From DATKBT01 sp035546295 (lineage in GTDB: Bacteria; Acidobacteriota; Thermoanaerobaculia; Multivoradales; Multivoraceae), in the NCBI GenBank assembly GCA_035546295.1, contig DATKBT010000076.1, positions 1-64,000 on the forward strand: a DNA stretch of 64,000 nucleotides, in the 5' to 3' direction. The notes below the pieces were generated by a model. It saw only the letters and a list, made by a program, of their open reading frames with translations. It had not been told where the DNA came from and ran no database searches. The translations under genes were made by a program, and so were the position numbers. Every line of letters begins with the position of its first letter. Positions within the stretch are counted from its first letter, which is position 1. Positions 8,733 through 16,609 of the stretch are shown here, piece by piece.

Positions 8733-10136
8733 TCAGATCTCGAGCGCCGGGGCCGGCTCCTCCGCCACCGGCGCCGCCGGTTCGGCGGGCGAATCGTCCA
8801 ACAACGAGTGCACCCAGCGCGACCCGCGATAGCGGATCTCCAGCAGCAGCGTCATCAACGCGACGTGGATCACCAGGCACCACCAGGCGCCGACGAGTCC
8901 AAAACGTGGCGTCGCGTACAGCGTCGCCGGCACGAACACCAGCCAGGCGCTGCCGATGGTGACCAGCATGCTGTAGGTGGTGTCGCCCGCTCCCCTCAGC
9001 GCACCCGCGAGCAGGTTGAAGCGCAGGTCGAAGAACAGGCAGATGACCACGACCGTGAACAGCGGCCGCGCGAACGGCAGCAGGGCCTCGGCCTCCCCCT
9101 CGCGCACGAACAGCCGGATCAGCCATTCGGGCGCAGCGAGGTAGAGCACCGAGATCATGGCCGTCAGCCACAGACCGAGCCGCATGATCCGAGACGTCGC
9201 CTGCCGTGCCTTCGGCACGTCGCCGGCGCCCAGACACTGGCCCACCAGCGTGGTGGCGCCGACCGAGAGCGCCAAAGCGCTCATGAACGCCAGGCTCCAC
9301 GCCTGGATCACGGCATTGGTGACCGCCATCTGAGCCTCGCCGAGGCGGGCGACCACCGCGCTGAACACGCTGATCCCGCCCATCTCGAGAAAGGTCTGGG
9401 TCGCGATCGGCAGGCTGACCAGCGACATGGAGCGCAACACCGCGCGATCCGGGCGCCAGCCCGCGCCCAGCGCGTACTCGCGACGGAAGTAACGGCTGCC
9501 CACGATGGTGGCGAACAGGAGACCGCCGATGACCAGCTGCGCGATCGAGGTGCCCAGCGCGGCGCCACGCACGCCCATCGCAGGCAGCCCCGCCTTGCCA
9601 TAGATCAGCAGGTAGTTGAGGCCGCAGTTGAGGACGAGCTGGCTGATCGCGCACAGCATCGGCACGTTGGTGCGCCCCAGCCCGCGGTAGAAGTTGTCCG
9701 ACACCAGGAGCAGGCACAGCCCGAGGCCGCCGAGCAGGCGGATCTGCGAATACTCGGTGGCGAGCCGCTGCAGCCCCTCGCCGGCGCCGGTCCAGCCGAA
9801 CACCGTCGGAGCGACCGGCCAGCACAGACCGATCACCACCGCCGACGCAGCGGCCAGGTAGACGCCCTGCCAGAACACCACGCCGACCCGCGAGCGATGA
9901 CCCGCGCCCACCGCCTGTGCGACGAACGCGCTGACGCCGGAGAGCAGGCCGAAGAAGAAGCTCAGGAACCACCAGGTGAGCAGGTTGCCCAGCCCGACCG
10001 CGCCGAGCTCGAGCACGCCGAGACGGCCGACCATCATCGTGTCGATGGCGCCCATCGCGGTATAGGAGAGCTGAGTGACCAGGACCGGCGCAGTGACTCG
10101 AACGATCCTTTGGTAGGAGATATCGATGGCGTTCAT
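8733..10136 (-). CDS. MATE family multidrug/metabolite exporter
   Basis: A 467-residue inner-membrane protein with about 12 hydrophobic helices in two pseudo-repeats. This is the size and pattern of the multi-antimicrobial extrusion (MATE) family, which exports cationic drugs or metabolites in exchange for Na+ or H+. Family features include TAPVLVTQLSYTAMGAIDTMMVGRLG at the N-terminus, an AFVAQAVGAGHRSRVG loop, and the matching VGQCLGAGDVPKAR loop in the second half. The ATG at 10136 has an AGGA motif upstream, and the frame upstream of it has no family similarity. An intrinsic terminator at about 10307-10352 separates it from the preceding gene. Confidence 0.93.
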   Translation of the reverse strand: MNAIDISYQRIVRVTAPVLVTQLSYTAMGAIDTMMVGRLGVLELGAVGLGNLLTWWFLSFFFGLLSGVSAFVAQAVGAGHRSRVGVVFWQGVYLAAASAVVIGLCWPVAPTVFGWTGAGEGLQRLATEYSQIRLLGGLGLCLLLVSDNFYRGLGRTNVPMLCAISQLVLNCGLNYLLIYGKAGLPAMGVRGAALGTSIAQLVIGGLLFATIVGSRYFRREYALGAGWRPDRAVLRSMSLVSLPIATQTFLEMGGISVFSAVVARLGEAQMAVTNAVIQAWSLAFMSALALSVGATTLVGQCLGAGDVPKARQATSRIMRLGLWLTAMISVLYLAAPEWLIRLFVREGEAEALLPFARPLFTVVVICLFFDLRFNLLAGALRGAGDTTYSMLVTIGSAWLVFVPATLYATPRFGLVGAWWCLVIHVALMTLLLEIRYRGSRWVHSLLDDSPAEPAAPVAEEPAPALEI

Positions 10137-10306
10137 CTGTCGGTTCCTCTTCGTTTCACCTTCGCTCACGATCCTCTGGATCGCCGTGATCCGATCGGGA
10201 TCTCTGCTGCCTCTCGCCTGTCTCTCGCCTGTCTCTCGCGGCGGTGGAACCGGTCGCCCTGGCGCTGGGGATCGGGTGGGCCCCCAGCCTGGATCCGAGG
10301 GGGCCA

Positions 10307-10352
10307 AAACGCCGAGAGCCCCGGTCCGCTTTCGCGTTCCGGGGCTCTCGGC
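10307..10352 (-). terminator. Strong intrinsic terminator (minus strand)
   Basis: A perfect 14-bp stem, GCCGAGAGCCCCGG (10311-10324) against CCGGGGCTCTCGGC (10339-10352), with a 14-base loop. On the minus strand it is followed directly by GTTTTGG. It would end transcripts coming from the DUF72 side before the MATE gene. Confidence 0.72.
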
Positions 10353-10698
10353 TCGCTCGCTCTGCTGAGGAATCAGCGCGGCGAGTGGTGCGATGTTGGC
10401 TCGTGATCTACGTCGATACGGCCACCAGACCCCTGGAACACGGCACGAAATCGGCCGGACGAATCCGGACGAGTCGCGCGGTGATGTCGAAGGAGTCGGT
10501 TCGCATGGGTCTTTTGCCTCGTCGGCGCAAGCTACAGGGAGCGCAAGAAAAGGTCAACCCCCGAGCCTTCGATTCGTCGCGGAGGCGTCGGCTCGGACGG
10601 CGGCGGCCACGACGCCGTCGCGAGCGGGGTCGCGGTTCGCTTTGCGGCGCATCCGCCGTCGCCCTGCACGTCGCGTCGGCCACTCGGGACGCCGGCCG
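10353..10698. other. Gene-poor spacer between DUF72 gene and terminator
   Basis: 346 bases between the DUF72 stop and the minus-strand terminator. Frames here are arginine-rich and look non-coding. The presence of a good terminator far from the gene leaves room for a long 3' UTR or a small RNA, for which I see no direct proof. Confidence 0.45.
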
Positions 10699-11430
10699 CT
10701 ACGCCGGGAGACGCCGGAAGGCTTCGGCGAAGCGGGCCGCGAGACGAGGGCCGGCGCCCTCGTCCTCGTGCTTGAAGAACACGTAGGCCTCGTCCCACGC
10801 CTGCTCGCGTACCCTGCGGGCCCAGGACTCGAGCGCCGCCTGGTCGTAGGACTCGCGCCGCAACCGCAGGTAGCCCCAAGAACTGGTCGACACCAGCTCG
10901 GGCTCGGCCTGATCGTCCTCTGCGTCTTTGACCTGATGGGGATCCGCCAGGCACAGCGCGGCGCCAGCGCCGCGCAGCGTCTCGAACACCTCCTCGTCGA
11001 ACCAGCTCGCGTGCCGAAACTCGAACGCGGCGCGCGCCGCCTGCGGCCACTCGTCGAGGAAGCGGGCGAGACGGGCCACGTCCTTGCGCAGGAAGGGCGG
11101 GAGCTGCACCAGGAACGGTCCACGCCGGGAGCCGAGCTGCTCCGAGGTCTCGACCAGGTAGCGCACCGCGTCCTGCGCCCCCTCGAGCCGTTGCCGGTGG
11201 GTGATCCGCTGCGACGCCTTGAGCACGAATCGGAAGCCCTCGGGAACCGCGTCGCGCCACTTGGCGAGCATCTCGGCCTTGGGCAGCCGATAGAAGGTGT
11301 TGTTGATCTCCACCGCCGGCAGCCGGCTCGAGTAGAACTCGAGCATCTTCGACGCGGGCAGGTCCTCCGGATAGAACGGACCCTTCCACTCCTTGTACGA
11401 GAACCCGGAGGTGCCGCAGAAGAGCTTCAA
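10699..11430 (-). CDS. DUF72 (YecE-like) TIM-barrel protein
   Basis: A 243-residue protein of the DUF72/YecE family, which has a TIM-barrel fold and no settled biochemical role. Diagnostic blocks are FCGTSGFSYKEWKGPFYPEDLP at the very start, VEINNTFYRLP, KASQRITH, LGPFLVQLPP-like LVQLPPFLR, EFRHASWF, and the C-terminal YVFFKHEDEG (usually YVYFNN..G). The family length is 230-260, so the gene is full length. The ATG at 11430 starts exactly at the family N-terminus (MKLFCGTSGF). Confidence 0.93.
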   Translation of the reverse strand: MKLFCGTSGFSYKEWKGPFYPEDLPASKMLEFYSSRLPAVEINNTFYRLPKAEMLAKWRDAVPEGFRFVLKASQRITHRQRLEGAQDAVRYLVETSEQLGSRRGPFLVQLPPFLRKDVARLARFLDEWPQAARAAFEFRHASWFDEEVFETLRGAGAALCLADPHQVKDAEDDQAEPELVSTSSWGYLRLRRESYDQAALESWARRVREQAWDEAYVFFKHEDEGAGPRLAARFAEAFRRLPA

Positions 11431-11517
11431 GGGGTGCTCAGGCCTTGCCGCCAGCTCGAAGGCCGCCGCGCCTCGTGATCCCCGCCCTGGGAATCGGGGC
11501 AGGCGCGGCGCGAGTGC

Positions 11518-11577
11518 CCGCTACAGAGACTTCCGCTACAGAGACTTCCGCTACAAACACTTCCGCTACAGATAAGT
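11518..11577. repeat. 15-bp tandem repeat across the EAL gene stop
   Basis: Four 15-base units: CCGCTACAGAGACTT (11518-11532 and 11533-11547), CCGCTACAAACACTT (11548-11562), and CCGCTACAGATAAGT (11563-11577). The last unit contains the end and TAG stop of the FHA-EAL gene. Because 15 is a multiple of three, every downstream unit presents another in-frame TAG on the minus strand. Confidence 0.9.
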
Positions 11578-12672
11578 CTCGACCGGCGCCGGCCGGCCGA
11601 ACAGGTAGCCCTGGGCGAGCTCGAAGCCGAGCTCGCCGCACACCTGCGCCTCCCCCGCCGTCTCCACCCCTTCCGCCAACGTCGCGATGCCGAGCTCGGA
11701 GACCATGCTGACCAGCCGCCCCACCATGTCGCGACGGCCCGCGGTCGCCAGGTCGAGACCCGCGATCATCTTGCGATCGAACTTCACCACGCACGGCTCG
11801 AGATCGGCCAGCTCCAGCAGGCGCGAGCGGCCGTTCCCGAAGTCGTCGAAGGCCAGCTTGACGCCGAGCTCCGACAGGTCCCGGTGCAGCCTCTTCAGCA
11901 CCTCGACGTCGGTCAGTGCCAGCTCGTGGATCTCGAGCACGATCTCACGAGCGGGGAGCAGCTCGAGGATCGCGCGCGCCGAGTCGAGCAGGGAGTCGGG
12001 CTCGTCGAGCTCGACCGGGTGGAGGTTGAAGTAGAGAGTGGCCTCTGGCGAGAGCCGGCGCGCCTCGTGCGCTCCGCGCAGACGGAACATGTGGCTGAGG
12101 CGCATCTCGAGACCGAGCGTCTCGGCGAGCAGCAGCAGGGCGGTCGGCTCGACCGGGAGGTCGTCGCGCAGCCCACGGCTGAGGATCTCGAAGCCGACCC
12201 GATGCCCGTTGCCCAACCTCACCACCGGCTGGAACACGGTGGCGACCTGCTCCCTCTCGATCAGCTCGGTCATCTCGCGCCGCAGGCCGAGCGCCTGCCG
12301 CGCCCTTCGGACCTCCTCCATGTCCAGGGTCAGCGTGGTCGAGAACGAGGAGTCTTCGGAGTCGAGCTCGATCAGCCGGAACTCGTGCTCACCGAGCTCG
12401 AGGACATCCCCCTCGCGCAGGCTTCGTTCTCCTTCGAGCCTCTCGCCGTTGACGAAAGTGCCGTTCTTGCTGCCCGCGTCGCGAATCACCAGGCCGTCGT
12501 CCACCTGGACGATCTCGGCGTGCAGACCCGAGATCCCGGGGGTGAAGAGCTGGAGGTCGCAACCGTCCTGGCGGCCGATCCGAAATGGCGTCACGACGCG
12601 AGTACGCCAGTCGTTCGCCGACTCGTCGACGAAACCTTCGAGAAACCAAGCCCTCGAGATCTGTGTGCTCAC
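11566..12672 (-). CDS. FHA-EAL cyclic-di-GMP phosphodiesterase
   Basis: A 368-residue fusion. An N-terminal FHA domain (about 28-95) has GR-Q, the ISGLHAEI serine/histidine motif, and DAGSKNGTFVNG, and binds phosphothreonine. The EAL domain spans about 125-365. Catalytic EAL motifs are largely intact: FEILSRG (EIL in place of EAL), FNLHP, EIHE, FDDFGNG, the lysine in VVKFDRKMI, LAEGVET, and QGYLFGRP. It should hydrolyse c-di-GMP to pGpG, perhaps gated by a phosphorylated partner. No GGDEF domain is present. The GTG at 12672 fits the start of conserved sequence, and no in-frame ATG lies nearby. It diverges from the nitrilase gene over 120 bases. Confidence 0.86.
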   Translation of the reverse strand: MSTQISRAWFLEGFVDESANDWRTRVVTPFRIGRQDGCDLQLFTPGISGLHAEIVQVDDGLVIRDAGSKNGTFVNGERLEGERSLREGDVLELGEHEFRLIELDSEDSSFSTTLTLDMEEVRRARQALGLRREMTELIEREQVATVFQPVVRLGNGHRVGFEILSRGLRDDLPVEPTALLLLAETLGLEMRLSHMFRLRGAHEARRLSPEATLYFNLHPVELDEPDSLLDSARAILELLPAREIVLEIHELALTDVEVLKRLHRDLSELGVKLAFDDFGNGRSRLLELADLEPCVVKFDRKMIAGLDLATAGRRDMVGRLVSMVSELGIATLAEGVETAGEAQVCGELGFELAQGYLFGRPAPVETYL

Positions 12673-12792
12673 CGCCCAGACATCCTCTTCGAAGCGGTGA
12701 GCGTAGCACCTTTCGCTGAGCCCCGAGCCGTCGGCGAAGCCGGTGCGACGGGCTCGTGGCGCGGCTACACTCCGCCGCCGAGGAGAACTCCG

Positions 12793-13614
12793 ATGAGGAT
12801 CGCGCTCGCTCAGCACCACGCAACCGAAGATCCTGCGGCCAACCGCGAGCGCGGCCTCGAAGCGGTGGCGACCGCGGCCGCCGGAGGCGCGGAGCTGGTG
12901 GCCTTCGCCGAGCTCGCCTTCGATCCGTTCTACCCCCAGGACGAGGCCCGCCCGGAGAGCCTGGCGGCCGCCGAGCCGATCCCAGGGCCGACCGTCGAGG
13001 CCTTCGCCGAGGCCGCTCGGCGGCACGGCGTCGTTCTGGTGCTCAACCTGTTCGAGCGCGCCGGTGAGCGGACCTACGATTCCTCGCCCGTGATCGACGC
13101 CGACGGCTCCCTGCTCGGCGTCACCCGCATGATCCATATCACCGACTACCCCTGTTTCCGTGAGCAGGGGTACTACGCCCCCGGCGACACCGGAGCCCCC
13201 GTCTACCGGACCCGCGTCGGACCCATCGGCGTGGCGATCTGCTACGACCGCCACTACCCCGAGTACATGCGAGCGCTCGCGATCGCGGGCGCCGAGCTAG
13301 TGGTGGTGCCGCAGGCCGGCGCCGTCGGCGAGTGGCCGGAGGGGCTGTTCGAGGCCGAGATGCGCGTCGCCGCCTTCCAGAACGGCTACTACACCGCGCT
13401 GGTCAACCGGGTCGGCGAGGAGCGGCGGCTCACCTTCGCCGGCGAGTCGTTCGTCTGCGACCCGGAGGGCCGGGTCGTCGCGCGCGCAGGGACAGGAACC
13501 GACGAGATCCTCTACGCCGACCTGGACCTCTCCGCCAGCGAGCGATCTCACGCTCGGCGGCTGTTCTTCCGGGATCGACGTCCCGAGCTCTACGCCGGCT
13601 GGCTGGCGCGCTGA
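12793..13614 (+). CDS. Nitrilase-superfamily (carbon-nitrogen hydrolase) protein with altered active site
   Basis: A 273-residue single-domain carbon-nitrogen hydrolase closest in pattern to N-carbamoylputrescine amidase/beta-ureidopropionase-type members. The catalytic glutamate is E40 (AFAELAF) and the nucleophile is C150 (AICYDRHYPE). At the position where these enzymes carry the catalytic lysine (RKxH), this protein reads R112-M113-I114-H115. The codon is ATG, so it is a clear methionine. Flanking blocks (YYAPGD, VVVPQAGAVGEWPEG, FQNGYY) are well formed, so the gene is not decaying. Either another residue replaces the lysine or the protein is not a classical amidase. The start has GAGGAG about 7 bases upstream. 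Confidence 0.85.
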   Translation: MRIALAQHHATEDPAANRERGLEAVATAAAGGAELVAFAELAFDPFYPQDEARPESLAAAEPIPGPTVEAFAEAARRHGVVLVLNLFERAGERTYDSSPVIDADGSLLGVTRMIHITDYPCFREQGYYAPGDTGAPVYRTRVGPIGVAICYDRHYPEYMRALAIAGAELVVVPQAGAVGEWPEGLFEAEMRVAAFQNGYYTALVNRVGEERRLTFAGESFVCDPEGRVVARAGTGTDEILYADLDLSASERSHARRLFFRDRRPELYAGWLAR

Positions 13615-13802
13615 GCCGACGGGCCGGGTCGGTCGCCGGCGCGACCGTGGCCTCCGGCAGCCGTGGCCGGCCGCGACAGTGCGCCAGGCTAGTCGCAAGC
13701 CCCGACCGCCGACGCACTCGACGTCTCGTTAACCAATCCCGGGCTCTCGGCGTCTCCTCCCTGAACGGCCGACCTCCTCCGACGGCCCCAGGAGCCCCGC
13801 CC

Positions 13803-16277
13803 ATGGACAGCCTCCGCCGCCTCCTCCGCACCTCGCTGCGCCGTCTGCGCGCGCGCCCAGGATTCACCGCCGTCGCCGTGCTCTCCCTCGCGCTGGGCAT
13901 CGGCGCCAACACCGCGATGTTCAGCGTGGTCGACGCGGTCGTGCTGCGCAGCCAGCCGTACGCCGATCCGGAGTCGCTGGTCGAGATCTACATCGACGGC
14001 AAGAGCTTCGAGTACGAGCCGCTGTCGTACCCGGACTTCCTCGACGTGCGCCGCGTCACGGGTGACCTGCTCGAAGGCGTCACCGGCGCCGGCTACACCC
14101 TGGCGCAGGCCGACAAGCGGGGAGGCGGCGTCGAGATGCTCGCCGGTGAGCTGGTGCCAGCGAACTACTTCCGGCTGCTCGGCATCGAGCCGCCGTTGGG
14201 ACGCGGCTTCGAGGAGGGCGAGGACGTCGGCGAGGGGGCCTCGCCCGTCGTGGTGCTGAGCTGGGACCGCTTCGTCCAGGCGCACGGCGGCGAGCGCTCG
14301 ATCGTCGGCCGCGAGATCCGGCTCAGCGGACGCGCCTACACCGTCGTCGGCGTCGCGCCGCAGAGCTACCACGGCTCGGTGCGCGGCCTGGCTCCCGACT
14401 TCTACGCGCCCATCACCATGGATGGCGCCTTCTCCCCCGACGACCGGGGGCGTCTCCAGTCGCGCACCTCCCACTGGTTCTTCGTGCGCGGCAGGCTCGC
14501 CGACGGCGTCGAGCGGGCGGCGCTCGATACCCGTCTCGCGGCCCTCGCCGCCGAGCTGAAGCAGAACGAGCCCGGCAGCTGGGACACGGCGAACGGCTTC
14601 ACCACGGTCCCCACCCGGCAGGTCGTCATGAACCCCATGATCGACAAGTTCCTGTATGCCGGAGGAGCTCTCCTGATGGCGCTGGTCGTAATGGTGCTCA
14701 CCATCACCTGCGCCAACCTCGCCAGCTTCCTGCTCGCACGCGCCGCCGATCAGCGCAAGGAGGTCGCGATCCGCTCGGCGCTCGGCGCGACCCGACGCCA
14801 GCTCGTCGCACAGCAGATGGCCGACGCCGCGATCCTCGCCCTGCTCGGCGGGTCGATCGGCGTCACCGTCGCTTCGGCGCTGGTCTCCCTGCTCGGCTCT
14901 CGACCGCTACCGGTGGCCATCCCGATCCGCCTCCAGGCCGCGGTCGATGCCCGGATGCTGATCTTCAGCCTCGCCGTCACGCTGCTGTCGGCGCTGCTCT
15001 TCGGCCTGGCCCCGGCGCTCCAGTCGACGCGGGTCGAAGCGGCGCCGGTGCTCAAGGACGAGGGGACCGGCGGCGGCTCGAAGAAGCAGCGGCTGCGCTC
15101 CGGGCTGGTGATCGGCCAGGTCGCGCTCTCGACGCTGCTGCTGGTGGTGGCCGGACTGTTCCTGCGCAGCCTGAGCGCGATGCAGGAGGTCGATCCCGGC
15201 TTCGCCCAGGCGCCGACCGCCATCCTCAACTTCGGCATCCCCCACAGCCATGGCGACGCCGCGCAGCGCCGAGCCTTCATCGACTCGCTCGTCGCCGAGG
15301 TCGCCTCGATGCCCGAGGTCGAGGCGGTCGGGACCATCGACAACCTCCATCTGAACGTCACCAACACCCAGTCCGTCCGGTTCAACATCGACGGACTCGA
15401 GCCTCCGGAAGGTGCCGAAGCCCACCTCGCCGACTACGCCTGGGCCGACGGGGGCTTCTTCGACGCGGCCGGAGTGCGCATCGTCGAGGGACGCCCCTTC
15501 GACAGCCGCGACCGCAGGACCCTCGAGGAGGGCGAGCGCGAGGCCGCCACCGTCGCCGTCGTTTCCCAGGCGTTCGTCGATCGCTACCTCCCGGATCGCC
15601 CCGCGCTCGGCCAGGTCCTCCATCGGCCGGACAGGGGCGACGTCGAGATCGTGGGCGTCGCCAGCGACACCATGGTGCGGCTGCTGGGCGAAGAACCCCG
15701 GCCCTTCGTCTATCTCTCCGCCGAGCAGGCGGACCAGGTCAACACGACGCTGGTGGCGCGCACCGGCGGCGACGCGACGGCGCTGGTCGCGCGGATTCTC
15801 ACCCGCGCCCGGACGCTCGAGCCCGAGCTGATGGTCCTCGAGAGCCGCACGGTCGAGGACCACCTCGCGACCCAGCTCTTCCCCTCGCGCGCGCTCGCCG
15901 CCGCCTTCGTCGTCTTCGGAGCACTGGCGCTGATGATCGCGGCGATCGGTCTGTACGGCGTGGTGAGCTTCACCGTGGCGGCGCGGGCGCGCGAGATCGG
16001 CATCCGCATGTCGCTCGGCGCCTCCGCCGGCTCGGTCGTCCGGCTGCTGATGCGCGGGGGAGCGGCCCTGGTGCTGCTCGGCGGCGTGACCGGCATCGTC
16101 CTGGCGCTGGTGGTCAGCCGCGTCGCCGGCAGCCTGCTGTTCCGCATCGACACGCAGGATCCGCTGGTCTTCTTCTCGGTGCCCGCGATCCTGCTCCTGG
16201 TGGCCGGTGTCGCGACGTTGCTGCCCACGCTCCGCGCCCTGCAGGTCAGCCCGTCGAGCACGCTGCGCGCGAGCTAG
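13803..16277 (+). CDS. ADOP/MacB-FtsX type permease 1 (no PadR partner)
   Basis: An 824-residue membrane protein with the duplicated FtsX/MacB layout of acidobacterial orphan permeases. An N-terminal membrane helix (about 18-45, GFTAVAVLSLALGIGANTAMF) leads into a MacB periplasmic core domain. A three-helix FtsX block follows at about 280-400 (including ANLASFLLARAADQRKEVAIRSALGATRRQL), then a second periplasmic domain and a final three-helix block. That last block has the FtsX signature GLYGVVSFTVAARAREIGIRMSLGA. Unlike the three other copies in this window it lacks an N-terminal prefix domain and a PadR gene. No ATPase subunit is adjacent, so energy coupling is unclear. Confidence 0.9.
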   Translation: MDSLRRLLRTSLRRLRARPGFTAVAVLSLALGIGANTAMFSVVDAVVLRSQPYADPESLVEIYIDGKSFEYEPLSYPDFLDVRRVTGDLLEGVTGAGYTLAQADKRGGGVEMLAGELVPANYFRLLGIEPPLGRGFEEGEDVGEGASPVVVLSWDRFVQAHGGERSIVGREIRLSGRAYTVVGVAPQSYHGSVRGLAPDFYAPITMDGAFSPDDRGRLQSRTSHWFFVRGRLADGVERAALDTRLAALAAELKQNEPGSWDTANGFTTVPTRQVVMNPMIDKFLYAGGALLMALVVMVLTITCANLASFLLARAADQRKEVAIRSALGATRRQLVAQQMADAAILALLGGSIGVTVASALVSLLGSRPLPVAIPIRLQAAVDARMLIFSLAVTLLSALLFGLAPALQSTRVEAAPVLKDEGTGGGSKKQRLRSGLVIGQVALSTLLLVVAGLFLRSLSAMQEVDPGFAQAPTAILNFGIPHSHGDAAQRRAFIDSLVAEVASMPEVEAVGTIDNLHLNVTNTQSVRFNIDGLEPPEGAEAHLADYAWADGGFFDAAGVRIVEGRPFDSRDRRTLEEGEREAATVAVVSQAFVDRYLPDRPALGQVLHRPDRGDVEIVGVASDTMVRLLGEEPRPFVYLSAEQADQVNTTLVARTGGDATALVARILTRARTLEPELMVLESRTVEDHLATQLFPSRALAAAFVVFGALALMIAAIGLYGVVSFTVAARAREIGIRMSLGASAGSVVRLLMRGGAALVLLGGVTGIVLALVVSRVAGSLLFRIDTQDPLVFFSVPAILLLVAGVATLLPTLRALQVSPSSTLRAS

Positions 16278-16609
16278 CTGGTTTTCTTCCCCCCCAACCC
16301 CCAAGGGGGAGCCTCGCAAGGCGCTTCGCGCCGCTCGGGGCATCGACGAGTGGCGACACGTTCGATCGAGATCCGGCGACATGGTGCGCATGGACGCCCG
16401 GCTTCCGGCAGCTCATCGGCCGCAATCGTCGGACAGGCTGCTGCTAAGCGTCTGACGTGCCGAGCGCTGCGGCGAGCCGACACCGGGAAGCACCTCACGG
16501 CTGCGATCGGCCCTGCCGGCTCGCTCGCGCAGGATCCCTCCCGTCGCGCGGATGGACCGGCTCGCTCCATCCCGCGAACCCCAAGGTGGAAGATTTCGTA
16601 TCGGCGAGC
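16278..16609. other. Spacer after permease 1
   Basis: 332 bases without a convincing gene. It begins with the dispersed element copy A (16282-16350). The rest is GC-rich sequence that precedes the secreted-protein gene. Confidence 0.5.
16282..16350 (+). repeat. Dispersed ~70-bp element, copy A
   Basis: It begins with a C-run and a small CCCCCAAGGGGG hairpin, continues GAGCCTCGCAAGGCGC, a short loop, then GCGCCGCTCGGGGCATCGA. The same arrangement is found inverted at 1999-2075. Both copies lie just 3' of a gene, in the direction of that gene's transcription. Confidence 0.7.

Noticed and set aside
8808..10406. Plus-strand frame of 532 codons opposite the MATE gene
   Set aside because: It is histidine/glutamine/arginine-rich without hydrophobic core or family motif, a shadow of the exporter.
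10408..10683. Small minus-strand gene before the terminator
   Set aside because: Its protein is a low-complexity arginine-rich string without a clear ribosome site. It was left as a possible transcript only.
11518..11577. CRISPR-like array
   Set aside because: Units are directly adjacent with no spacers and no cas genes are present. It is a simple tandem repeat. The same holds for 33035-33070 and 57289-57348.
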